This document shows positions 9,286 to 19,688 of a stretch of 64,000 nucleotides of DNA, one piece after another; position 1 is the first letter of the stretch, and the number at the start of each line of letters is the position of its first letter. Made by a program: the position numbers and the translations under genes. Under the pieces are notes generated by a model, which saw nothing but the letters and a program-made list of their open reading frames with translations, did no database searches and was not told where the DNA came from. Origin of the DNA: Bacteroidales bacterium (GTDB taxonomy: Bacteria > Bacteroidota > Bacteroidia > Bacteroidales > VadinHA17); contig JALHSP010000020.1 of the NCBI GenBank assembly GCA_022865305.1, forward strand, positions 1 to 64,000, read 5' to 3'.

Positions 9286-9309
9286 AGCTGATCGCATTGC
9301 AGATTGCCA

Positions 9310-10233
9310 ATGAAAGTAACCATACTTGGCAGTAGTTCTGCATTGCCAACATCAGAAAGATTTCCTTCCGCTCATGTGCTCAATGCACATGAGCGTTTGT
9401 TTTTAATCGACTGCGGTGAAGGAACTCAGATGCAACTTCGAAAGAACAAAATAAAATTCAGTAAGATAAACCATATATTTATCAGTCATCTGCATGGAGA
9501 TCATGTTTTCGGTCTTTATGGATTATTATCAACCTTCAACCTTATGGGAAGACAAAATCCTATCTGCCTTTACGCACCCGAAAACTACCATCAGATTCTC
9601 TTATCTCATCTTGACGATTTTGATATTAATCTAGGATTTGAAGTGGATTTCATTCCACTGTCAGGAAATGACCCGGTAAAAATACTTGATGATAAGTACA
9701 TAACAGTCAATTCATTTCCCCTTGAGCATCGCGTGCCTGCCTTCGGGTTCCTTTTCAGGGAAAAAACTTCTGACCGGAATATTATTAAAGAATCTATAAT
9801 TAAATACCAGATACCCTCTCTCAGAATACCTGCCATAAAAAAAGGTGAAGATTTCATAACCAGTGAGGGAGTATTAATCAAAAATGAAGATATCACTCTT
9901 CCTCCGCCCGAACCACTTTCATATGCATATTGCAGCGATACAAAATACTCCAGGCGTGTGGCTACATTCGTAAAGGGTGTTAACCTTCTTTACCATGAAG
10001 CAACATTCGATAAAAGCTTGAGTGATCTTGCAGGAATAACCTGCCATTCCACAACACTCGATGCCGCAAAAACAGCTAATGAAGCAAATGCCGGAACTCT
10101 GCTTATTGGTCATTTTTCCGCCAGGTATAAGGATATCATGCCACTTGTTGAAGAAGCAAGATCACTGTTCCCTGATACATTTCCTGCTATTGACGGCCAA
10201 ACCTATGATATCGCAAATATTAATAATCCTTAA
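9310..10233 (+). CDS. rnz: Ribonuclease Z
   Basis: This metallo-beta-lactamase-fold endonuclease trims the 3' ends of tRNA precursors. The zinc motif HLHGDH is at residues 60-65 and further metal ligands are visible in CSDTKYS and in the late GHFSARY segment. The 307-residue length is that of the short bacterial form. I chose the ATG at 9310 (MKVTILGSSS); a TTG six bases upstream is open but unnecessary. Confidence 0.93.
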   Translation: MKVTILGSSSALPTSERFPSAHVLNAHERLFLIDCGEGTQMQLRKNKIKFSKINHIFISHLHGDHVFGLYGLLSTFNLMGRQNPICLYAPENYHQILLSHLDDFDINLGFEVDFIPLSGNDPVKILDDKYITVNSFPLEHRVPAFGFLFREKTSDRNIIKESIIKYQIPSLRIPAIKKGEDFITSEGVLIKNEDITLPPPEPLSYAYCSDTKYSRRVATFVKGVNLLYHEATFDKSLSDLAGITCHSTTLDAAKTANEANAGTLLIGHFSARYKDIMPLVEEARSLFPDTFPAIDGQTYDIANINNP

Positions 10234-10245
10234 TAAAAGAATTTC

Positions 10246-10253
10246 TATCTTTG
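10246..10253 (+). promoter_or_regulatory. Predicted -7 element upstream of guaA
   Basis: TATCTTTG fits TAnnTTTG exactly and lies 16 bases before the guaA start. No clear TTG is found at the expected upstream spacing, so this is tentative. Confidence 0.4.
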
Positions 10254-10269
10254 AACTCTTTTTTAAGTA

Positions 10270-11811
10270 ATGTATCAGAGTGTGCAGGAAAAAATTCTAG
10301 TACTCGATTTTGGATCACAATATACTCAACTGATAGCCAGGAGGATAAGGGAATTAAATGTTTATTGCGAGATATACCCGTTCAACCATTTCCCTGATCC
10401 GGATGAAGGTGTCCGGGGGGTAATATTATCTGGCAGCCCGTCTTCTGTGCGTGATGAAGACGCTCCTTCTCCTGACCTTTTAAAAATAAAGGGCTTACTC
10501 CCTCTTCTTGGTGTCTGTTATGGTGCCCAGTTTCTTGTGCATAATTTTGCCGGGGAGGTTCTGCCTTCCAGAACCAGAGAATATGGAAGGGCAAACCTTG
10601 TTTATATCAATGATCAGGACCCTTTGCTTAAAAATATAAAACCAGGTACACAGGTGTGGATGTCACATGGTGATACTATAGTAAAGATGCCACAGGGCTT
10701 TGAAATAACAGGCTCCACTGCTGATGTTAAAGCCGGGGCATATCATATTACAGGAGAAAAAACATGGGGCATCCAGTTCCACCCTGAGGTTTATCATACT
10801 ACTGATGGAAGAAAGATACTTGAGAACTTTGTTATTGGTATCTGCGGATGCTCCGGGAGTTGGACACCTGGTTCTTTCGCAGAGTCAACTATTGCCAGTC
10901 TGAAAATGCAGATAGGACAGGATAAAGTTATACTCGGTCTTTCAGGTGGTGTTGACTCTACAGTCGCTGCATCACTTCTCGACAAAGCAATAGGTAAGAA
11001 CCTTACATGCATCTTTGTTGATAACGGATTGCTGCGAAAGGATGAATTTAAGAAGGTGATGGAATCATATCGGGGACTGGGATTCAATGTGGTTGGGGTG
11101 AATGCCGGGCAAAGATTCCTTGATAAGCTTAAGGGCGTCAGTGAGCCCGAAAAGAAGAGAAAAGCCATAGGAAAGGTATTTATTGAGGTCTTCGAGGAAG
11201 AAGCTCATAAAGTAAAAGATGTAAAATGGCTGGCCCAGGGGACAATTTATCCCGATGTTATTGAATCGGTTTCAGTTAACGGACCATCAGCAACCATAAA
11301 GTCACATCATAATGTCGGAGGACTTCCGGAAAAAATGCATCTTAAGGTTGTAGAGCCCCTGAGACTATTATTCAAAGATGAGGTCAGGAAAGTAGGACAG
11401 GCACTGGGTTTACCTGATATTATTGTAAACCGGCATCCATTTCCCGGACCGGGACTTGCAATCCGGATTTTAGGCGGGATATCAAGGGAGAAACTTGAAA
11501 TCCTTAAAGATGCTGACGAGATATTTATCGAAGGATTACGAAAACATGGATTATATGATTCTGTATGGCAGGCAGGCGCAATATTGCTTCCCGTCCAATC
11601 GGTGGGTGTAATGGGAGATGAACGGACATATGAAAATGCCATTGTACTGAGAGCAGTTGGTTCAACTGACGGAATGACAGCCGACTGGTCACATCTTCCT
11701 TATGATTTTCTTGGAATGATTGCGAATGAAATTATTAATAAGGTAAAAGGAATAAACAGGGTGGTTTATGATATAAGCTCAAAGCCGCCATCAACTATAG
11801 AGTGGGAATGA
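10270..11811 (+). CDS. guaA: GMP synthase (glutamine-hydrolysing)
   Basis: This cytosolic enzyme converts XMP to GMP. The N-terminal class I glutamine amidotransferase domain (about 8-200) has the nucleophile C83 in GVCYGAQ and the His-Glu pair in QFHPEVY. The ATP-pyrophosphatase domain begins with the P-loop [11 protein letters not shown], and the C-terminal dimerisation domain ends in KPPSTIEWE, as expected. At 513 residues it is a complete single-chain enzyme. Confidence 0.97.
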   Translation: MYQSVQEKILVLDFGSQYTQLIARRIRELNVYCEIYPFNHFPDPDEGVRGVILSGSPSSVRDEDAPSPDLLKIKGLLPLLGVCYGAQFLVHNFAGEVLPSRTREYGRANLVYINDQDPLLKNIKPGTQVWMSHGDTIVKMPQGFEITGSTADVKAGAYHITGEKTWGIQFHPEVYHTTDGRKILENFVIGICGCSGSWTPGSFAESTIASLKMQIGQDKVILGLSGGVDSTVAASLLDKAIGKNLTCIFVDNGLLRKDEFKKVMESYRGLGFNVVGVNAGQRFLDKLKGVSEPEKKRKAIGKVFIEVFEEEAHKVKDVKWLAQGTIYPDVIESVSVNGPSATIKSHHNVGGLPEKMHLKVVEPLRLLFKDEVRKVGQALGLPDIIVNRHPFPGPGLAIRILGGISREKLEILKDADEIFIEGLRKHGLYDSVWQAGAILLPVQSVGVMGDERTYENAIVLRAVGSTDGMTADWSHLPYDFLGMIANEIINKVKGINRVVYDISSKPPSTIEWE

Positions 11812-11890
11812 ACGGAAACAATGATTTACAACAGCTTCTTCAACAAAAAACAATAATATAAAAAACGATAGAAATAGAAAATTTTACATT

Positions 11891-13492
11891 ATGAAAATCA
11901 GTAAAAAAGGGATAATTTTTTTATTCATTACAGTTTGGATTTATAACCAATCAGTATCATCGCAGGTTTTAAACGAAGAAACTTTTAAGATCGGAAGAAC
12001 ACTCAGTCTGATTGATGCTTTCTATGTTGATACAACTAACATGGCCAGTCTTGCTGAAAACATTATAATTGATCTTTTAAAGAACCTTGATCCTCATTCA
12101 ACTTATATTTCTGCAAAGGATGTAAAAGATATGAATGAGCCGTTATTAGGCAATTTTGAAGGAATCGGGATACAATTCAATCTTCTGCATGATACAATAA
12201 TTGTAGTTGAACCTATCTCAGGCGGGCCTTCTGAAAGGGTGGGTTTGCGTGCCGGAGACAGGATCATTATCATTAACGGTGAGAAGGTAGCCGGAGTGGG
12301 GATTGCGACAACAGGAGTCCGAAGCAGACTTATGGGTACAAAGGGCACCTCTGTGAATATTAATGTATTCAGGAAGGGAGAAAAAGATATTCTTGACTTT
12401 ACCATCATACGTGATAAAATACCTATTAACAGCCTTGACGCAGCCTATATGCTCGATCAGGAAACAGGATATATAAAGCTTAATAAATTCGCTGCCACCA
12501 CAGAAAAAGAGTTTATGGATGCAGTGGCTATCCTTCAAAAAAGCAACCTAAAGAACCTGATAATTGATTTAAGAGGTAACGGAGGAGGATTCATGACCGC
12601 TGCAACAGAAATAGCAAATAATTTCTTTAGCAACCAGAACCTGCTGGTTTATCTTATCGGAAGGAAGACACCCAGACAGGATTACCGGTCTACAGGCAGG
12701 GGAAGCCTGTCATCGGCAAGAGTAGTTGTCCTTACAGATGAAGGATCTGCATCTGCCAGTGAGATTTTTGCGGGTGCCATGCAGGATTGGGACAGGGGTA
12801 TAGTGGTCGGACGACGCACTTTCGGAAAAGGACTTGTACAGAATGGATTTTACCTTACCGATGGTTCAATGATAAGACTCACAATTGCACGCTATTATAC
12901 TCCGACCGGACGTTTAATACAAAGCCCTTACAATGAAGGATATGATAAATATATGCAGAATTATATTAAAAGATATACAGACGGCGAAATGCTGACTGCC
13001 GACAGTGTCCATTTCCCTGATTCGCTTAAGTACAGAACCCTGATCAACAAAAGGATTGTGTATGGAGGAGGTGGAATAATGCCGGATGTCTTTGTACCAG
13101 CTGATACTTCTAATTACCCTGAATATTTCAGAGCGCTGGTACGAAAAGGGATTGATAATTCCTTTGTCCTTGAGTATGCAGATAAAAACAGGGCAAGGAT
13201 TACCTCAGAGTACAGATCATTTGAGGACTTTAAAAACAGGTTTAAGTTTACTGCAGGAGAAATAGAGGCTTTTATAAAGAAAGGTGAAGAATCGGGAGTA
13301 AAGTATAATGAAAGTCAGTATAAAATATCAGAGAGTGAAATACTTACCGTACTCAAAGCCCGTTTGGCGAATTATCTCTGGCAAACTAATGAGTTTTACC
13401 GTATCATCAACGAAAAGGATATTGTAATTGAAAAAGCCCTTAAAATCATTTCAGATAAAGATGCCTATGACAAAATTCTCGGTTATAAGTAA
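11891..13492 (+). CDS. S41 family C-terminal processing peptidase
   Basis: The 533-residue protein has an N-terminal signal peptide (to about residue 24), a PDZ domain (about 84-170) and an S41 protease core. The catalytic Ser-Lys dyad is S288 in GSASASE and K313 in RTFGKG, with the usual 25-residue spacing. These periplasmic Ctp/Prc-type enzymes cleave proteins near their C-termini. It is a single gene after guaA, with an 80-base gap. Substrates are unknown. Confidence 0.93.
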   Translation: MKISKKGIIFLFITVWIYNQSVSSQVLNEETFKIGRTLSLIDAFYVDTTNMASLAENIIIDLLKNLDPHSTYISAKDVKDMNEPLLGNFEGIGIQFNLLHDTIIVVEPISGGPSERVGLRAGDRIIIINGEKVAGVGIATTGVRSRLMGTKGTSVNINVFRKGEKDILDFTIIRDKIPINSLDAAYMLDQETGYIKLNKFAATTEKEFMDAVAILQKSNLKNLIIDLRGNGGGFMTAATEIANNFFSNQNLLVYLIGRKTPRQDYRSTGRGSLSSARVVVLTDEGSASASEIFAGAMQDWDRGIVVGRRTFGKGLVQNGFYLTDGSMIRLTIARYYTPTGRLIQSPYNEGYDKYMQNYIKRYTDGEMLTADSVHFPDSLKYRTLINKRIVYGGGGIMPDVFVPADTSNYPEYFRALVRKGIDNSFVLEYADKNRARITSEYRSFEDFKNRFKFTAGEIEAFIKKGEESGVKYNESQYKISESEILTVLKARLANYLWQTNEFYRIINEKDIVIEKALKIISDKDAYDKILGYK

Positions 13493-13581
13493 TTTATGAC
13501 AGGAAATACCGGGGCAGCAGAAATGATGTTAAATATAATGTCAAAACCGATCATTAATACTATTCAGCAACTGGTCTTTTC

Positions 13582-14010
13582 TTAACTGACCTTCATCGCT
13601 GTATAGAAATATTCATATTTATGGGTAACGTTTTCTATGACTTCACTTTCGGTATATGACCATACAAGAACATTATCGTTAACCGTAACAGTCCATTCTA
13701 TTGGTTCTGCACTTCCGCTCAGTGATACGGTGTTGCCGTTTAATGTCCATGAAAACACACCATATATGGCTCCGTTCTCATATATAATTCCGGTTCCCCC
13801 TTCAGCAAATTGAATTGCCATTTCATCAGCCTTCAAATAAAAGATGTGCTCAGATACTTTTACCTCATTTTCATAGTTAACCTGTCTGACAGACTGTACT
13901 TCCCATTTTCCAATAATAGCTTCGCCAAGAGCCTTCTCTTTTTCACATGAGGTTAAAATAAAAGTAAGCAGACTTAGGAACACACCGGAGATAAAAGTCA
14001 GTTTTTTCAT
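13582..14010 (-). CDS. Small lipocalin-like lipoprotein
   Basis: The 142-residue product has a lipoprotein signal ending in LTSC, giving an acylated C22. The mature part begins with IIGKWEVQSV, typical of lipocalin-like lipoproteins in Bacteroidota, and is rich in predicted beta strands. No function is known. It is monocistronic, convergent with the protease gene. Confidence 0.75.
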   Translation of the reverse strand: MKKLTFISGVFLSLLTFILTSCEKEKALGEAIIGKWEVQSVRQVNYENEVKVSEHIFYLKADEMAIQFAEGGTGIIYENGAIYGVFSWTLNGNTVSLSGSAEPIEWTVTVNDNVLVWSYTESEVIENVTHKYEYFYTAMKVS

Positions 14011-14141
14011 CCTTTGATTAATTAAAATTCTTGTCGAGGTAATTTATTTTGATCACTTTTGTAAAGAAACAATAAAAATTTCATTCTGTATTAAGCATTC
14101 AGAAAAGATATAATTTATAATGCTTCGCAAAGAATTTGCCA

Positions 14142-15296
14142 ATGAAATTTGTTTCAAAGACTTTATACGGGCTTGAAAAGGTGCTGGCATGCGAGCTGGA
14201 AGCTCTCGGTGCCTCTGGTGTTAAACAGGTTAACCGTGCAGTAATCTTCAGTGGTAACAGAGAGCTGTTATACAAAGTTAATTATTGTGCAAGAACAGCT
14301 TTATCGGTACTGATGCCTATTGCCGATTTCAGGATCAGGTCAAAAGATGATCTTTACAATGCAGCCAGGAAGGTTGAATGGGAGAGATTCCTGGATTATG
14401 ATTATACATTTTCAGTTGTACCGGTAGTAAATTCCGGGATATTCAATCATTCCGGCTTTGCGGGACTTGTGGTGAAAGACGCTATTGCAGATTATTTCAG
14501 GAATAAAACCGGCCGGCGTCCCAGCGTTAATACACAGGATCCGCGAATAGTGGTTAATCTTCATATAAGCAATGAAAATGTAACAATTTCCCTCGATTCA
14601 TCCGGAGAACCTTTATTTAAACGTGGCTACAGACAAGAACAGGGTAATGCTCCGCTCAACGAAGTTCTTGCGGCAGGTATGCTGTTGCTTTCAGGATGGA
14701 ATGGAGAAACGTCTCTCACAGATCCCATGTGTGGTTCAGGAACGATACCTGTTGAAGCCGGGTTAATATCATGCAAGGTGCCACCGGGAAAATTCAGGAA
14801 TATCTTCGGATTCATGAAATGGAAAGATTATGATGAAAAGTTGTTTGACCGGGTCAAACGGGGATGTGACAGCTACATCTGCAATTTACCTGGCGGGATC
14901 TCAGGCAGCGATATATCAGAAACGGCAATCATCCAGGCAACAACTAATGTAGCTAAAGCCGGCCTTACTGATGTGATCTCTCTGAAAGTAGCTGATTTTA
15001 AAGATATTAAATCTACTGATAATCATGGCTATGTATGTATTAATCCTCCTTATGGACAGAGGCTGAAACCGGATGATTTAGATGAGTTATATAAGATGAT
15101 GGGTACATCTCTTAAACGTAATTTCACCGGAAATACAGCCCTAATCCTGACATCATTCAAAGAAGCAGTGAAAAACATAGGATTAAAACCAACAGAAAAG
15201 CATACACTTTTTAATGGGGCTCTGGAATGTACCCTGTTAAAATATGAGATATTTGAAGGAACCAGAAAATCGTGGAAAAGCCTGAAATCAACGTAA
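14142..15296 (+). CDS. THUMP-domain class I RNA methyltransferase (RlmL N-terminal type)
   Basis: The 384-residue protein has an N-terminal THUMP region (about 1-155) and a Rossmann methyltransferase domain with DPMCGSGTIPVEA (motif I) and the catalytic NPPYG motif, which marks N2-guanine or N6-adenine methylation. It resembles the half of E. coli RlmL that makes m2G2445 in 23S rRNA. The ATG at 14142 (MKFVSKTLYG) is preferred over a TTG two codons earlier. The exact target is inferred from the family. Confidence 0.9.
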   Translation: MKFVSKTLYGLEKVLACELEALGASGVKQVNRAVIFSGNRELLYKVNYCARTALSVLMPIADFRIRSKDDLYNAARKVEWERFLDYDYTFSVVPVVNSGIFNHSGFAGLVVKDAIADYFRNKTGRRPSVNTQDPRIVVNLHISNENVTISLDSSGEPLFKRGYRQEQGNAPLNEVLAAGMLLLSGWNGETSLTDPMCGSGTIPVEAGLISCKVPPGKFRNIFGFMKWKDYDEKLFDRVKRGCDSYICNLPGGISGSDISETAIIQATTNVAKAGLTDVISLKVADFKDIKSTDNHGYVCINPPYGQRLKPDDLDELYKMMGTSLKRNFTGNTALILTSFKEAVKNIGLKPTEKHTLFNGALECTLLKYEIFEGTRKSWKSLKST

Positions 15297-15380
15297 ATAT
15301 GCTGTTTATCACAGCAAATTCTTACTTTAATCAAAAAAGTACCCAATATTTTAAAAAACATCAAAGAGAGCAAGTTATAA

Positions 15381-15410
15381 TTTGGTAACTTCATATTTTT
15401 ATTATATTTG
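15381..15410 (+). promoter_or_regulatory. Predicted promoter of the SiaB/SiaC-like pair
   Basis: TTTG at 15381-15384 and TATATTTG at 15403-15410 are separated by 18 bases and match the Bacteroidota -33/-7 pattern. The first gene starts 41 bases downstream. Confidence 0.65.
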
Positions 15411-15450
15411 CAATCTGAAAATTGTGCCCTTATCTTTAAATAAAGCTTAA

Positions 15451-16008
15451 ATGAGCTTTGACGTAGAGAATTACTTCCGTGACCAGGCGAATGGTGATGT
15501 TATCCTTTTTTATAGGGGTAATATTGATTCGGATGTAATCAATCATGTTCTTGACACAGTTGAGGATAAACTGGTCGAGATAAATGAGCAGTCAAGACTC
15601 AGAAAAAAGGTATATAACGTGCTGGTTGAAAGTCTTCAGAACCTCTATCATCATGTCGACCGTGTTCCTGCTGACTTTGAGGATCAGTCCTCCGAAAAAT
15701 TTGGCCTGTTGAAAGTAAATAAAGTTAATGGTGGTTATAAAATAATTACCGGGAACTTTGTTCTGACTGATAATGTTGAAAAACTCGAAGAAAAAATAAA
15801 AAGGATAAACAGATCAAGCCACGAAGAGATTAAGGAACTGTACAAGTTTATTCTAAACCACCAGAGAATATCTGCAAAAGGGGGAGGAGGGCTCGGCCTT
15901 GTCGATATTGTCAGAAAGACAGGCAATAAGCTTGATTATAATTTTAAAGAATATGACGATAAATTTTCATTTTTCTATTTGAATATTTTTGTGACTGAAG
16001 AAAGTTAA
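15451..16008 (+). CDS. SiaB family protein kinase (DUF6272)
   Basis: The 185-residue protein matches the SiaB/DUF6272 family: an N-terminal region, an ATPase-like segment VLVESLQNLYHHV carrying the metal-binding asparagine, and the glycine-rich loop AKGGGGLGLVDI at about 150. In Pseudomonas aeruginosa SiaB phosphorylates SiaC, which controls a diguanylate cyclase. The next gene, 39 bases on, encodes a SiaC homologue, so the kinase-substrate pair is preserved. No SiaA phosphatase or SiaD cyclase is in the window, so the output must differ or lie elsewhere. Confidence 0.88.
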   Translation: MSFDVENYFRDQANGDVILFYRGNIDSDVINHVLDTVEDKLVEINEQSRLRKKVYNVLVESLQNLYHHVDRVPADFEDQSSEKFGLLKVNKVNGGYKIITGNFVLTDNVEKLEEKIKRINRSSHEEIKELYKFILNHQRISAKGGGGLGLVDIVRKTGNKLDYNFKEYDDKFSFFYLNIFVTEES

Positions 16009-16047
16009 AAAACAAAACAATAAAGAAACTAGTAAATCTGAATAAAT

Positions 16048-16428
16048 ATGGAACCGATCATTATTGAGGGAACACCAAAAACCCCTACTGTAAAATTTGA
16101 TGCTGCAGATGGTGTATTTGAAATCAAAGGGCGTTCAATTCCTGAAAACTCAGTGGAATTCTATAAACCATTAGTTGACTGGCTCGACAGTTATAAGGAG
16201 ACTCCCCTTTCAAAAACTGTAGTAAATATACGGCTTGAATATTTCAACACCAGTTCATCGAAATGTATACTGGATGTATTTAAAAAGCTTGAGGCAATTC
16301 ATAAAGCAAAGAATGAAGTTGAAGTAAACTGGTACTATGAGGAAGATGATGAGGATATGCTTGAAGCAGGTGAAGATTATGAATCCATAATCAGGGTACC
16401 CTTTAAAATGATTGAAATAGTAGAATAA
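16048..16428 (+). CDS. SiaC family regulatory phosphoprotein (DUF1987)
   Basis: This 126-residue DUF1987 protein opens with EGTPKTPTVKFD and has the conserved segment EYFNTSSSKCILD, where the phosphorylated residue of SiaC-type proteins is expected. It ends in an acidic stretch (YYEEDDEDMLEAGEDYE). It is the predicted substrate of the SiaB-like kinase before it. Its binding partner is unknown. Confidence 0.88.
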   Translation: MEPIIIEGTPKTPTVKFDAADGVFEIKGRSIPENSVEFYKPLVDWLDSYKETPLSKTVVNIRLEYFNTSSSKCILDVFKKLEAIHKAKNEVEVNWYYEEDDEDMLEAGEDYESIIRVPFKMIEIVE

Positions 16429-16478
16429 ATTCCTGTAAGATGTAAATCAGTATCAGATCGGTTGTTCAAAAAAATAAA

Positions 16479-16504
16479 GAGGCTGTCTCCAATGAGGCAG
16501 CCTC
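16479..16504. terminator. Bidirectional terminator between siaC-like and ABC transporter genes
   Basis: GAGGCTGTCTC at 16479-16489 pairs with GAGGCAGCCTC at 16494-16504 with one wobble, around a CAAT loop. A T-rich tract follows on the plus strand and an A-rich tract precedes it, giving a T-tract on the minus strand as well, as expected between convergent genes. Confidence 0.85.
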
Positions 16505-16528
16505 TCGGTTTTATTATATTTTAAGATA

Positions 16529-19500
16529 TTATTCAGAACTTTTTAACTTCCTTCCCACCGTTTCTTCGCCCGATTCGAGGAATTTTTTAAGCAGTCTGGA
16601 ATAGAGTAAACAGTATAGCAGAATTGTCATGACCCATAAAACAGCAATATTTATAATATAAGTGTCGACGTACTTGCCGAAAAACTGCTTGGTGGGCGAG
16701 TAAAAATGGGCTTTGATGAATTTAAATTTGGGATCCATATATATTGGTTCCAGCTTCTGGATAATCTCCCCCTTGTATTCTAGAGTCTTTACTGTTTCAT
16801 CCTTGTTGGTCACAAACTCTTCAAGCGATTCGTTGGCATAACTATCCCTGAGTTTCAGGAATCCTTCATTGTCTTCCTCCTGAAGCCTGGTCAACAGGGC
16901 ATCCTTAAGATTTTTGGCATTATTAGAATATCTTATGTAATTTCTCCTTAATGATTCATTATAGCTGAGCGCGCTTGTAAGAATTTCAGGTGTAATTTTG
17001 TCAGGTGTGAGATAATCAATATATTCAAATTTAATCAAAGGTGTTATGGATTTCTCTTTATTAAACTCATTACTTAGGAGAAGAAGCTTATTATTGAAAT
17101 CCTCGCTCCTGGTTCCTTTGTTCAAATCATTAAGCATACTTTCAAGATTGCCCTTTATTTCGATGTTCCAGTAATCTTTCTTGAATTTTGCCACACTCAT
17201 TGCCTTATCATAGATATAGAACTGTCGTTCATATTTGTTATCAATGAACTGCTTAACTGCAAGTGCTTCATATCCCCACCGGGCGGTAATAAACTCACCA
17301 TAAATCGGTATTTCGGTAGGTGATGAGAAATTAGGATTCAGCTTTTCAAACTTTACCATTATACCGCTGAGGATTATCTGCGGTATAACCAGAAATGGAA
17401 TCAGAATATAAATTGTTACAACAGCTTTAAAACTGTCAGAAATAATCAATCCGAGCACATTGGCTGAAGCCCAGCAGGTGAATAGTACCAGCCAGTATTC
17501 AAAAAACATGCCTTTGATACCCGTTATGGTGTTACCGATAATCACGAAAGTTAATGCCTGTATCGCCGAAATGGCAAACTGAACGAATACCTTCGACATA
17601 AGGTAACTGTTCCAGCTAAGATTAAGGAATGCCTCCCTCTTTAGAATCTTTCTGTCTTTTATAATCTCCTCCGCACTAACTGTAAGACCCATAAATACTG
17701 CAACAATTACCGACATGAAAATATACACCGGGAGATTTGTGTTTTCATACAGCGCATATTTAGGATTTTTGACACTTTCATCAAAATACCGGATCAGAAA
17801 TGCAAGGAAGAATGCCAGGACAGGAGCCTCAGTAAGAGTAATAAGGAGATACTGGGTATCAGATATTTTAGAAAGTATATCGCGCTTGATAAATACTATC
17901 AGCTGTTTGAATTTATTTGGAGTTTTGAAATTGATTTCAGGCATTGCACCTCCCGGTTCCAGCTCATCCGGTTTCTTTTCTGCCTTATAAAGATTGCTCC
18001 AGTCAACAGGAGAGATCCGCCTTGTATCCGTTGGCTTACCGCTTTCTGTAAATACCCTGGTTTCCACAATATTGAAGATCTGTTCGGGATTTACATTACC
18101 GCAGACATAACATTCACTTTCATTATAATTTGCCTGTTCGATTTTTCTTTTAAAATACTCAATCGATTCAACAGGAATCCCATTATATATGAGATATCCT
18201 CCTGTATCAAGTATAATAAGCTTATCGAACATTTTAAAGATTTCGGAGGAAGGCTGGTGGATAACGATAAAAAGTAATTTGCCTTTACGGGCTAAATCCT
18301 TTAAAAGATCGAGAATATTTTCTGAGTCTCGTGACGAAAGTCCTGAAGTGGGTTCATCGAGGAACATGATCGAAGGTTCCCGGATCAGCTCAAGAGAAAT
18401 ATTCAGTCTTTTTCTTTGCCCACCGCTTATATTTTTATTCAAGGGAGTGCCGACTTTCATATCGCGTATTTCGTAAAGCCCCAGGTTCTTCAATACGCCG
18501 TCAACCTTGGAAATGATCTCCTTTTCAGTCAGGTTGCCAAAGCAGAGTTTCGCATTGTAGTAAAGGTTTTCAAATACTGTAAGCTCTTCAATGAGCAGGT
18601 CATCCTGAGAAACAAATCCGATAAGTCCCTTTATTTTGTCTTTCTCCTTGTGAATACTTACACCGTTTATCAGCACTTCACCATCGAAAGGATCATTTGT
18701 ACCATTTAGAACACCGAGCAGGGTTGATTTACCTGCACCACTGGCACCCATTATACCCACCATTCTGCCTGACTCCTCTTTAAAGCTCATACGATTAATG
18801 CCAACAACACCACTTTTAAACCTGTACTCTAAATTGTTGACTTCATAAACAACCCTCGAGGATTTAAACTCTTCCTTAAGGAATTGCATCGTAACATCCC
18901 AGTAATAAATAGGCTTTATTTTATATCCCTTAATAGATGAACCCTCGCTGAAAGGATAGACTTTATCTTCCTGCAGTAACTGAACGTTCATCGAAAGCTC
19001 GCCGGCTCCTTGATACCTGACGAAATACATATTCTCGGAAGGGACATAAAGAATCCATATCTGACCTTTGAGTAACTCTTTATAAATATGTTTAGTCTCC
19101 TTAAGCTCAGATTCTTTACTGCCGTCTATTACCAGAAAATTCTGTGAATCAGGGATATTGGTGAAAGCATTCAATACAAACTGCTTAATGAATCCATATT
19201 CCTCTTCAGTGATGTTTAATCCTTCCGCAAGTGTGCTGATAAATCCTAATTCCAACTGGCTCACTTCCGATCCGCCCGATTTGCAGAATTCAAGTGCCTG
19301 TATTACAACAACAATTCTTTGTTCCTGGTCAAGCTGTCCCTGTTCGTTAATCTCCTTACAAAGCTTCGTGATCCTTATGGCAATCGCACCCTCACGTCTT
19401 TCCGCACCTCTTCTTTCCAGTTTTAATCTGGCCTCGTCAAAAGCTTCATCGTATTTTGAAAGATACTTCTTTACAAGCTCCTGGTTAAGCAGACGTTTGA

Positions 19501-19600
19501 GAAAAGCCTCGACAACATCTCTTCTTTCACTGTCATCAATTGAAGGCTTCCCAATTATCGCAAACAACTGTATCAGGGTCAACAGGATTCTTTCACTCAT
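16529..19600 (-). CDS. ABCG-type ABC transporter, fused ATPase and permease, with TerB-like N-terminus
   Basis: The 1023-residue protein begins with a helical TerB-like domain (about 1-150) and a beta-rich linker (about 160-245, possibly FHA-related). An ABC ATPase follows with Walker A GASGAGKST (about 285-293), signature SGGQRKRLN and Walker B IMFLDEPTSGLSS. The rest is an ABC2-type membrane domain with about six helices, interrupted between the fifth and sixth by a long soluble segment (about 790-970). The order ATPase-then-membrane resembles eukaryotic White/ABCG exporters and related Bacteroidota proteins. Substrate is unknown. It faces the SiaB/SiaC-like pair across a shared terminator. 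Confidence 0.88.
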   Translation of the reverse strand: MSERILLTLIQLFAIIGKPSIDDSERRDVVEAFLKRLLNQELVKKYLSKYDEAFDEARLKLERRGAERREGAIAIRITKLCKEINEQGQLDQEQRIVVVIQALEFCKSGGSEVSQLELGFISTLAEGLNITEEEYGFIKQFVLNAFTNIPDSQNFLVIDGSKESELKETKHIYKELLKGQIWILYVPSENMYFVRYQGAGELSMNVQLLQEDKVYPFSEGSSIKGYKIKPIYYWDVTMQFLKEEFKSSRVVYEVNNLEYRFKSGVVGINRMSFKEESGRMVGIMGASGAGKSTLLGVLNGTNDPFDGEVLINGVSIHKEKDKIKGLIGFVSQDDLLIEELTVFENLYYNAKLCFGNLTEKEIISKVDGVLKNLGLYEIRDMKVGTPLNKNISGGQRKRLNISLELIREPSIMFLDEPTSGLSSRDSENILDLLKDLARKGKLLFIVIHQPSSEIFKMFDKLIILDTGGYLIYNGIPVESIEYFKRKIEQANYNESECYVCGNVNPEQIFNIVETRVFTESGKPTDTRRISPVDWSNLYKAEKKPDELEPGGAMPEINFKTPNKFKQLIVFIKRDILSKISDTQYLLITLTEAPVLAFFLAFLIRYFDESVKNPKYALYENTNLPVYIFMSVIVAVFMGLTVSAEEIIKDRKILKREAFLNLSWNSYLMSKVFVQFAISAIQALTFVIIGNTITGIKGMFFEYWLVLFTCWASANVLGLIISDSFKAVVTIYILIPFLVIPQIILSGIMVKFEKLNPNFSSPTEIPIYGEFITARWGYEALAVKQFIDNKYERQFYIYDKAMSVAKFKKDYWNIEIKGNLESMLNDLNKGTRSEDFNNKLLLLSNEFNKEKSITPLIKFEYIDYLTPDKITPEILTSALSYNESLRRNYIRYSNNAKNLKDALLTRLQEEDNEGFLKLRDSYANESLEEFVTNKDETVKTLEYKGEIIQKLEPIYMDPKFKFIKAHFYSPTKQFFGKYVDTYIINIAVLWVMTILLYCLLYSRLLKKFLESGEETVGRKLKSSE

Positions 19601-19688
19601 AAAGCGTAGCTCTAAATTCCCGACATGAAGTTAGGAATTTTATTTTTCGAAGCAAATTTTCCTGATTATTGTTTTGAATTTATGAGGA

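Noticed and set aside
9304-9309. TTG start for RNase Z two codons before the ATG
   Set aside because: The ATG at 9310 starts exactly at the conserved MKVTILGS; the same pattern occurs before the methyltransferase at 14136, where the ATG at 14142 is chosen.
11807-11862. 17-codon ORF overlapping the guaA stop
   Set aside because: It has no family match, no visible role as a leader peptide and is within chance expectation.
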